Below, one piece after another: positions 1 to 5,646 of a stretch of DNA of 7,089 bases (position 1 is its first letter; every line of letters starts with the position of its first letter). The position numbers were made by a program, and so were the translations under genes. A model generated the notes under the pieces. The model was not told the origin of the DNA. It saw only the letters and a program-made list of their open reading frames with translations, and made no database searches. This DNA comes from Candidatus Hodarchaeota archaeon (GTDB lineage Archaea > Asgardarchaeota > Heimdallarchaeia > Hodarchaeales > Hodarchaeaceae). Where the stretch lies: positions 1-7,089 of the forward strand of contig JAUUVJ010000213.1 of assembly GCA_030589605.1 (NCBI GenBank), written 5' to 3'.

Positions 1-348
1 AACTAAATCTTTTCCTGCTGTTTTCGCCCAATTAGCTGTTGAATCAACTAGACGGATTAGTCGAAAGAGTTTTTCTCTTATTTCCGGAGGTAATATTCCT
101 CTTGCTATTTCATTTGCTAATTCATCTTGAATATGATCTGCTGAACGTTCTTGCATACTAATTCGATTATAGAGTTTCTCTGCACGTTTAGTATCAGATC
201 CATTTTCAGATTTCATGTGATCTATTAATTTATTCGTATCTGAAAGTGTATCAAGTACTTTTTCAAGATGTTCATCCATACTTTTTAGAATAATTCGATT
301 ACGTCTTTGTTTAAACCAATGTAGTAAGCTACTTTCTTTTTCACTCAA
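1..348 (-). CDS. PhoU-like DUF47 family protein, partial (C-terminus beyond left edge)
   Basis: This is the first 116 codons of a helical, charged protein that leaves the window at base 1. Residues about 22-116 follow the DUF47/PhoU-like pattern: an opening helix (MDEHLEKVLDTLSDTNKL), a helix with ADHIQDELANEIARG, the LPPEIREKLFRLIRLVD turn-helix, then TANWAKTAGKDL. In this family the acidic helices form PhoU-like bundles, often with bound metal, and the genes usually sit beside phosphate transporters; that role is inferred here. The start is TTG at 348, preceded by AAAAGGTG (356-363) with a 7-base gap. No in-frame ATG was found just upstream. The start overlaps the end of the preceding ATPase gene by 8 bases, so translation is probably coupled. 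It is the last visible gene of the ABC importer operon and probably regulates that importer. The family call is fairly secure; substrate and partner are not. Confidence 0.78.
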   Translation of the reverse strand, partial: MSEKESSLLHWFKQRRNRIILKSMDEHLEKVLDTLSDTNKLIDHMKSENGSDTKRAEKLYNRISMQERSADHIQDELANEIARGILPPEIREKLFRLIRLVDSTANWAKTAGKDLV

Positions 349-1435
349 GTTCAAGCACCTTTTTGAGACCGAATTCTGGAGCTGTGAATATTCTTGTACT
401 CTGTGGATCTATTCTAATAAATACTTTTTGTTTTTCATCCAAAGCTGTACGAGAATCAACTATAATTTTATCCTCCGTTGCGAGCTCCACTTCATAACGG
501 ATATAACCCCCAGTGAATTGTTCACGAATAATTTTGCCGCTTATGGCATCTAAATGATCTTCGAAAGATATTGCAACATTTTCTGGTCGAAATGCTACTA
601 CTATACTCTCATCTGTTTCAAAATCCCCATTTAATATTGTCAATTCTATATATTGCCTATTTCTAAATTCAATTCGATAAACATTCTCTGGGAGTTTTTG
701 TTTAACTCTTCCTTCTAGGAAATTCGCTTCCCCGACGAAGTTCATTGTAAAAAGTGTTTTAGGTTTTTCATATAATTCTCTGGGAGTACCAACTTCAACG
801 ATTTTTCCAGCTCTCAAAATGACAATTCTATCTGCAATAGACATCGCTTCTTCTTGATCATGGGTGATATGCATTGCAGTTAACCCTAGTTCCTTTATTA
901 ATCGCCGAAGCTCATAACGTAAAGCCACTCTTACTTTATGATCCAAAGCTGAAATAGGTTCATCGAGAATTAATAATTTTTCATCATTTGCTAAGGCTCG
1001 TGCAACAGCTGTTTTTTGTTGTGCTCCCCCACTTAGAAACCGAGGTAATAATTGTTTTTCTTCAAGTAAATCAACGAGTTTGAGCATTTTATTGCTGATT
1101 TCAGTTTGTTTTTCTTTCGAAATGTCTTTTACGAAAGGGCCATAAGCAACATTTTGTTCAACTGTCATGTGAGGAAATAAGGCAATATTTTGGAATACCA
1201 TTGCGAATTCTCGATTTTCAATAGGTAAATCATTGACTTTCACATTATCGATAACGATATCACCATCAGTGGGGATAACGATCCCAGTGATACAATTAAT
1301 TAAAGTTGTTTTTCCACATCCAGAAGGCCCTAATATGAACAAATATTCACCATCTTCGATAGTAAGGTTGACATCTTCTAAAGCTTTGATTCGACCAAAT
1401 AATTTTGAAACCCCTTTTATTTGTATAGTTGGCAT
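341..1435 (-). CDS. ABC importer ATP-binding protein with C-terminal TOBE-like domain (second ATPase)
   Basis: This cytoplasmic ATPase of 364 residues powers the importer encoded upstream. Visible motifs are Walker A GPSGCGKTT (36-44), Q-loop Q82, signature LSGGAQQK (134-141), Walker B LLILDEP (154-160) with catalytic E159, D-loop SALD (162-165) and H-loop H192. Residues about 235-350 form a TOBE-like regulatory domain including FRPENVAI. Length and layout match the CUT1/iron/thiamine/sulfate-type importer ATPases (MalK, PotA, CysA, FbpC-like). The signature is slightly unusual: the residue after SGG is A rather than Q or E, and the usual final R is K. The ATG start overlaps the stop of the first ATPase as TAATG, with AGAGG (1443-1447) seven bases upstream. 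The gene differs clearly from its neighbour, so the pair probably forms a heterodimer. Substrate cannot be read from this subunit. Confidence 0.95.
   Translation of the reverse strand: MPTIQIKGVSKLFGRIKALEDVNLTIEDGEYLFILGPSGCGKTTLINCITGIVIPTDGDIVIDNVKVNDLPIENREFAMVFQNIALFPHMTVEQNVAYGPFVKDISKEKQTEISNKMLKLVDLLEEKQLLPRFLSGGAQQKTAVARALANDEKLLILDEPISALDHKVRVALRYELRRLIKELGLTAMHITHDQEEAMSIADRIVILRAGKIVEVGTPRELYEKPKTLFTMNFVGEANFLEGRVKQKLPENVYRIEFRNRQYIELTILNGDFETDESIVVAFRPENVAISFEDHLDAISGKIIREQFTGGYIRYEVELATEDKIIVDSRTALDEKQKVFIRIDPQSTRIFTAPEFGLKKVLELE
356..363 (-). promoter_or_regulatory. Shine-Dalgarno that selects the TTG start of the DUF47 gene
   Basis: The minus strand reads AAAAGGTG, inside the last codons of the second ATPase gene. 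It ends 7 bases before TTG 348, the normal spacing. A second in-frame TTG at 354 is only one base from the motif and so is unlikely to be used. Confidence 0.55.
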
Positions 1436-2589
1436 TATGCAGCCTCTATTTTTCTAATTCTTGACCAGGGTTCTTCGAAACACTCCATATCATCAATAGA
1501 AACATATAATATAACATTTGTACCTATTTTATATTTCATGAGTTCAGATGATGGTATAGCCACCAATATATCTCTTGAAATACCTTCAACCGTTACTTCT
1601 AAGTTCACCCACTTTCCTAGATAATAAGAATGGGATACTACACCATGAAAATAATTATATGAGTCAGTTTCTTTTTCAATTGTATTTTGAGGAGTAATGT
1701 GAATTTTATCAGCTTTGATGGCGATCACAACTTCATTTTTGTCATTCTTTTTTGTTTTAGTTGAATTATTTGATCGGATATTTTCGACAGCTAAGACATG
1801 GTTTTTTATTTGTACAAAATAAGTACCATTTTTCCTTTCAAGTCGTTTAGCGGCTAATAGATTTGTTTCCCCAAAAAAATATGCAGAAAATAAAGAGGTT
1901 GGATAATCATAGATATCTTTAGGAGAGTCGAATTGTATAATTTCACCTTCATTAATAATAATAATTCTATCAGCAATTGATACAGATTCCTCAAAATCAT
2001 GTGTAACATGTAAAGTAGTCTTATTAAGGTCAGTAACTAATTTTTTAACCTCTGTTCGCAATTTGATTCTTAATCGTGCATCTAAAGCACGTAAGGGTTC
2101 ATCAAAAAGAAAAATATCAGCATCAGCAGCAATAGCTCTTGCTAATGCAACTCTTTGCTTCATTCCACCTGATAATTCATCAGGAAAAGCATTATATCTT
2201 GCACGTAAGTTTACCATATCAAGGATTTCGTCACATAAAGATCTGATCTCATCATACGGTTTTTCTCCCTTCATTTTTGGTGAAAAAATGGTATTTTCCC
2301 ATACATCCATGTAAGGAAAGAGGGAATAATCTGATGTTTGAGGTAGATATGCTAAATTTCTCTTTTCAGGTGGAAAAGGGTTTAATAAGTTACTATTTTT
2401 ATAAATTTCCCCAGAAGTTGGTTTTATTAAACCAGCTATTATTTTGAGTAGTGTTGTTTTACCTGCTCCAGTTGGGCCTAAAATTACAACATATTCCCCT
2501 TGCTCTATTTGGAGATTCACGTCACGTAATGCCCAAAGCTTACCAAAACGTTTTTCTAAATTTTTTATTTCTAAATAAGCCTCAGTCAT
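1435..2589 (-). CDS. ABC importer ATP-binding protein with C-terminal TOBE-like domain (first ATPase)
   Basis: A cytoplasmic ABC ATPase of 384 residues. It shows Walker A GPTGAGKTT (38-46), Q-loop Q84, canonical signature LSGGMKQR (139-146), Walker B IFLFDEP (159-165) with catalytic E164, D-loop RALD (167-170, usually SALD) and H-loop H197. Residues about 240-370 are a TOBE-like extension, interrupted near 271-286 by a low-complexity stretch rich in N, K, S and T that looks like a flexible loop. The ATG start at 2589 lies 8 bases after GGAG (2598-2601), inside a 16-base gap after the permease stop, so it is co-transcribed with the permease. The following ATPase starts on its stop codon. All catalytic residues are present. 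It most likely contacts one EAA loop of the fused permease while the second ATPase contacts the other; this pairing is inferred from gene order. Confidence 0.95.
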   Translation of the reverse strand: MTEAYLEIKNLEKRFGKLWALRDVNLQIEQGEYVVILGPTGAGKTTLLKIIAGLIKPTSGEIYKNSNLLNPFPPEKRNLAYLPQTSDYSLFPYMDVWENTIFSPKMKGEKPYDEIRSLCDEILDMVNLRARYNAFPDELSGGMKQRVALARAIAADADIFLFDEPLRALDARLRIKLRTEVKKLVTDLNKTTLHVTHDFEESVSIADRIIIINEGEIIQFDSPKDIYDYPTSLFSAYFFGETNLLAAKRLERKNGTYFVQIKNHVLAVENIRSNNSTKTKKNDKNEVVIAIKADKIHITPQNTIEKETDSYNYFHGVVSHSYYLGKWVNLEVTVEGISRDILVAIPSSELMKYKIGTNVILYVSIDDMECFEEPWSRIRKIEAA

Positions 2590-2595
2590 AAAATA

Positions 2596-2603
2596 CTCTC
2601 CTT
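2596..2603 (-). promoter_or_regulatory. Shine-Dalgarno for the first ATPase gene
   Basis: The minus strand reads AAGGAGAG between the permease stop and the ATPase ATG, with 8 bases from GGAG to the start codon. It fills most of the 16-base gap, so it fixes the ATG at 2589 as the start and shows the two genes share a transcript. Confidence 0.7.
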
Positions 2604-2605
2604 AA

Positions 2606-4363
2606 TCAACGTCGTCTTCTCCTTGTAACTTTTGCTCTTAGAACAAAGATTAATAGAGATGAAATTAGAATTAGGATAATAGTGGTAAGAGCTGCGAAAA
2701 AATAATTCCCTTGATTTTTAATTAAATCTACAATAAACACAGGTGCGGTGATAGAGTTAGGCGAAACAGCTAATGTAGCACCAGTTTCTCCGATACTACG
2801 TGTGAAAGACATTATAGCTCCTGCTATGATTGAAAATTTAACAACAGGAAGTGTAACATTGCGAAAGGTTTGAATTGGTTTAGCTCCAAGACTACGAGCG
2901 GCATCTTCGTATGAAGTATCTAGTTCTGAAAGTCCTCCTATTGTGTTTCTTACAATAAAAGGAAAAGTCATACTAATATGAGCCATAACGACAAAAAACA
3001 GTTCATTTGCTGGAAAGAAGATTTGAGAAGTCCAAAAAAGTCCAACACTAAATCCTAAAGCGCTTGATGGTACAACATAAGGAATGTCTATTAGAGAGTC
3101 CATAATTCGAGAAAATCTATTATTTTTTCTCGCTATAAAAATCGCCATTGGAACTCCAACGGTTACATTTGCTATTGTAGCTACACTAGCCACAAAAACA
3201 GAGAAAAGTATACTTTGTCCAAAAATCATCCAATCATTTAAGGTTAAAATATTCACTCCACCTATTCCTTGGAATACATAAATTATGAGGAAAAATGAAG
3301 GAATTATCACAAATATAACTAAAAATCCAAAAGATAAAATAGATCTAGCCTTCGGAGCAGCTCCATCACTGATTTTCCACTCAAAATACGGAATTACTTT
3401 TCGAAATGGTACTTTAGCACGCTTTGCAAAGAGTTTTGCTAGAAATACTAGGATTATTGCCACAAAAATCATCAAAGCACTCATGAAAGCCATACTAGGA
3501 ATTAACGTCTCTGGATCTGGAGGCAACAACGAGGCTAGATCGTTATTAAGAAGATCTTCATAAGGAACTCCTTCAATTTTCCAATCTTGGTATGCATGTT
3601 TCCATTCACCAATTACAGTCGTGCCAGTTTGTTTTAAACTTCCAATTGTTGCTAGTAAAGTCATAACTCCTCCTGTATCACTTAAACTTTTAGCAAGACT
3701 TAGAATCATTGCTGTAGCAACTCCTGAACGGAATAAAGGAAGAGAAACTGTTCTTGCTGCTGTGAATTTACTCGCTCCGCATGTTTTTGCAGCAATTTCT
3801 AGAGTAACATCAATTTCTTCTAATATAGCAGCTAAAGATCTAACTACATAAGGAAAAGTGGTTGTAAAATGGAATAATACTAAAATAGGAAGTGCATCTT
3901 GAATGAAATTTAAAGCAAATATTGGTTTTTCTGCTATTCCAGGTGTTACACCCCAAAAGAGAGCTACAGAAAAACCTAGGCCAGCAGTTGGAACTGCTAA
4001 TGGTAGTTCAATTATACTATTGAGTATCGATTTAAAACGAAATTCCCTTCTTACTAATATCCAAGCAATTGGCAATCCAAATATTAAATCTATAATTGTA
4101 ATTATCACTGATACCGTAACTGAATAAGAAAGAGCTTCAAAAATTTGTAAACGATATACTTCATTTGCAATAATCTCAGTTTGAATCGTAGAAAATTCTT
4201 TAATGACATAAAATAGAACAAAAATTGTTGGAAACAGTATTAAGCTCAGAAAAAAAAGTATAATTAAACCATACCATAAAATATTCACAGTAGGGTTTGA
4301 AAAAAAAACGATAAGCCGTGTTTCGTATTTCTTTAGTTTTTCCTTGTATGAACTGGGAATCAT
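2606..4363 (-). CDS. Fused two-domain ABC importer permease (FbpB/ThiP-like architecture)
   Basis: This integral membrane protein of 585 residues carries two BPD-type permease domains in one chain, about 12 helices in all: roughly 30-53, 77-102, 115-138, 152-175, 212-240, 288-312, then 340-363, 380-412, 425-445, 452-472, 508-530 and 553-577. Both cytoplasmic EAA loops, which dock onto the ATPases, are clear: 189-209 (EIAAKTCGAS to SLP) and 486-506 (EDAARSLGAK to TLP). Each half also has a related motif after the loop, SLSDTGG (226-232) and SIGETGA (523-529). The latter resembles the R-x-[LI]-G-E-x-G motif of sulfate, molybdate and tungstate permeases. A hydrophilic insertion of about 35 residues lies in the outer loop at 238-290. 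The C-terminus is arginine-rich. It is the first gene of the operon; no strong Shine-Dalgarno precedes ATG 4363, consistent with a short leader. The transported compound is unproven. Confidence 0.93.
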   Translation of the reverse strand: MIPSSYKEKLKKYETRLIVFFSNPTVNILWYGLIILFFLSLILFPTIFVLFYVIKEFSTIQTEIIANEVYRLQIFEALSYSVTVSVIITIIDLIFGLPIAWILVRREFRFKSILNSIIELPLAVPTAGLGFSVALFWGVTPGIAEKPIFALNFIQDALPILVLFHFTTTFPYVVRSLAAILEEIDVTLEIAAKTCGASKFTAARTVSLPLFRSGVATAMILSLAKSLSDTGGVMTLLATIGSLKQTGTTVIGEWKHAYQDWKIEGVPYEDLLNNDLASLLPPDPETLIPSMAFMSALMIFVAIILVFLAKLFAKRAKVPFRKVIPYFEWKISDGAAPKARSILSFGFLVIFVIIPSFFLIIYVFQGIGGVNILTLNDWMIFGQSILFSVFVASVATIANVTVGVPMAIFIARKNNRFSRIMDSLIDIPYVVPSSALGFSVGLFWTSQIFFPANELFFVVMAHISMTFPFIVRNTIGGLSELDTSYEDAARSLGAKPIQTFRNVTLPVVKFSIIAGAIMSFTRSIGETGATLAVSPNSITAPVFIVDLIKNQGNYFFAALTTIILILISSLLIFVLRAKVTRRRRR

Positions 4364-4628
4364 TGCTATTCAGTTATCCATTCTCAGTTGGACTACTATA
4401 AAAGTGGTTATTATTGGGAAGAATGTCTGATGAGTATAAAAATCGTAGTTACCTTGATGAATTGTGTTTATTCGTCATTTCTATTGCGAATTTCTCTACT
4501 TTTTAAAGACTCTGCCTAGCTATGAAGACATTAAGATAAATAAAAAAAAGAAAAGGATCATATTCTACTGTTCAGGTTTTTAAATTATAAACTATAAATC
4601 CTAACAATCCAGTCATTTAAATGTAGAG
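4364..4628. other. Intergenic region without a confident gene
   Basis: This region holds the operon promoter element at its left end and an A/T-rich stretch with an A-run near 4540-4555. A second AT-rich patch at 4579-4599 contains two TATA-like words (ATTATAAA and CTATAAAT) about 33 bases or more before the ATG at 4629. A 27-codon plus-strand ORF (4423-4506) is present but has no support beyond its spacing from a TATA-like word. I see no tRNA, rRNA, CRISPR or transposon end. Confidence 0.5.
4396..4404 (-). promoter_or_regulatory. Candidate TATA box of the ABC importer operon
   Basis: On the minus strand the bases read CTTTTATAG, a good archaeal TATA-like element. A start site about 25 bases downstream would fall near 4375 and give a leader of about 12 bases before the permease ATG at 4363. 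This agrees with the lack of a strong Shine-Dalgarno there. On the plus strand the same bases read CTATAAAAG and could also promote rightward transcription. This is a motif-and-spacing call only. Confidence 0.45.
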
Positions 4629-4793
4629 ATGATATTTTTGAAGGAAATTCAAATTACTTTGCCTAGTGATCGTAAAACACTTATGGATGAGTTTATTAAA
4701 GAATTTTCGCTTATTGCAACAAGCTATGATTTTGGAGAAGCTTTTCGATATGAATTAACTATTGATAATTATCAAACTAATATGTTGGAGTAG
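4629..4793 (+). CDS. Small ORF of unknown function, possibly the broken 5' end of a longer gene
   Basis: This is a 54-codon reading frame starting at ATG 4629 and ending at TAG 4791-4793, the only plausible plus-strand gene here. The product opens with MIFLKEIQITLPSDRK, continues with an acidic helix (MDEFIKEFSLIAT) and ends around YQTNMLE. TATA-like words lie upstream at 4579-4599. There is no convincing Shine-Dalgarno. Immediately after the stop, a different frame from 4781 to 4876 stays open and reads like protein (VEVLELVRVRTELNFRQDH), so the gene may have been longer and been shifted by a small indel. The opening, a short strand then a helix ending in an 'SLIATSY'-like stretch, is faintly reminiscent of the N-terminus of IS605 TnpB-type proteins, but that is a weak impression. 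It could equally be a chance ORF. Confidence 0.3.
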   Translation: MIFLKEIQITLPSDRKTLMDEFIKEFSLIATSYDFGEAFRYELTIDNYQTNMLE

Positions 4794-4809
4794 AAGTATT
4801 AGAATTAGT

Positions 4810-4826
4810 TCGAGTTCGAACCGAAT
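4810..4826. repeat. GTTCGA tandem repeat and GTTCGAAC palindrome
   Basis: The bases read TCGAGTTCGAACCGAAT, containing GTTCGA-type words in tandem and the perfect 8-bp palindrome GTTCGAAC (4814-4821), flanked by short imperfect inverted arms (TTCG and CGAA). It lies about 20 bases beyond the stop of the minus-strand gene at 4847 and just after the small plus-strand ORF. It might form a weak hairpin between the two convergent genes. It lacks the T-run of a classical terminator. Confidence 0.3.
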
Positions 4827-4846
4827 TGAATTTTCGTCAAGACCAT

Positions 4847-5572
4847 CTAGTCATAAACAGGGGAACTAAGCAATGATTTAAGATTTCTTAAATTCTTTGG
4901 TGGGTACTCATTTAATCGAATCCATTGCTCATATTCCGTTCCACAATATTGGCAAGAGTAATGAATTACATAACGCCTGTATATTTCCCCATCTTTAGTT
5001 CTCAACTGTCGTTCTGACTCTTCCCAAACTATTTCATAATCTAAAGGTTCTTCATAATTTTTACACTTATGATCTTTACATAATATTGATGTCATAGCGA
5101 AAATTCTGTGAAAAAGAAAGGTGTAATATTTCTCATTGTGTTCATTAGATATTTTACTAATATCTGAAAAAACTGTGTTAATCAGGTCTAATGTGTTTTG
5201 TGAATATAATGCTCCGTCATCTGTATAATCAGTTGCGTTCTCAATTTCTGGGATGTCATAACGACCTGCGAAACGGTTAAAAACGGTAACAAAATCGTAA
5301 AAGGACTTATCACCAATTCTCTCTCCAATTCTCTGTATGATAGCATTCGAAAATAATCTCGGTCCATAAATAATCCTTTTCGATGTTTTGTCAAAAATAA
5401 CATAACCCGCTTTGTTACCTTTATATCCAAAACATAAAAATAACAAGGCTCTAATCTCCCCTAATATATAAAACTTATTTATCTGTGTGGGAACTTGTTT
5501 GCGGAGTTCTCCTATTGCATCTAGAGATAAGAATGATTCATCTTTTAGTAATTGAAGTTGAGTTAATTCCAT
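4847..5572 (-). CDS. Protein of unknown function with a probable C-terminal zinc-binding module
   Basis: I do not recognise this soluble protein of 241 residues (from ATG 5572). Residues 34-60 are hydrophobic and aromatic (FYILGEIRALLFLCFGY) and look like a folded core rather than a membrane segment. About 78-130 is helical and acidic. In the C-terminal third there are C165-x2-H168-x-C170 and C207-x2-C210 (CQYCG), a spacing typical of a zinc ribbon or small zinc module; metal binding is inferred. The C-terminus is basic. The frame is open to TTG 5590, six codons earlier, but ATG 5572 has a GAGG (5585-5588) 12 bases upstream and sits at a plausible leader length from the TATA box at 5611-5618, so I chose it. 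TTG 5590, as a nearly leaderless start, is the alternative. It has its own promoter and faces away from the small ORF. No function is assigned. Confidence 0.8.
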   Translation of the reverse strand: MELTQLQLLKDESFLSLDAIGELRKQVPTQINKFYILGEIRALLFLCFGYKGNKAGYVIFDKTSKRIIYGPRLFSNAIIQRIGERIGDKSFYDFVTVFNRFAGRYDIPEIENATDYTDDGALYSQNTLDLINTVFSDISKISNEHNEKYYTFLFHRIFAMTSILCKDHKCKNYEEPLDYEIVWEESERQLRTKDGEIYRRYVIHYSCQYCGTEYEQWIRLNEYPPKNLRNLKSLLSSPVYD

Positions 5573-5608
5573 AAGGATAAACAACCTCAATTGATATAAT
5601 GAAAATAT

Positions 5609-5620
5609 GGTTTATAAACC
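5609..5620 (-). promoter_or_regulatory. TATA box within a perfect 12-bp palindrome, promoter of the zinc-motif protein gene
   Basis: The bases read GGTTTATAAACC on both strands. The central TTTATAAA is an excellent archaeal TATA box. On the minus strand a start site 25-27 bases downstream would fall near 5588-5590, giving a leader of about 17 bases to ATG 5572. A second, weaker TATA-like word, GTTTTATAGG on the minus strand, lies just upstream at 5621-5630. The palindrome could also be bound by a dimeric repressor, but nothing else in the sequence shows this. Confidence 0.55.
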
Positions 5621-5646
5621 CCTATAAAACGGAAAATACGACTCAA

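Noticed and set aside
1233..1624. Plus-strand ORFs opposite the two ATPase genes
   Set aside because: They are antisense shadows of genes with intact ABC motifs and show no recognisable protein features.
3084..4127. Plus-strand ORFs opposite the permease gene
   Set aside because: They are antisense to membrane-helix coding sequence; their composition only mirrors the permease codons.
4801..4840. T-arm-like GGTTCGAAC on the minus strand, suggesting a tRNA
   Set aside because: A five-pair T-arm can be drawn, but no acceptor, D or anticodon arm fits around it, and the upstream bases on that strand are the end of a protein gene.
5188..5430. 80-codon minus-strand ORF inside the zinc-motif gene
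   Set aside because: It lies wholly within a longer, better supported gene in another frame and has no start signal of its own.
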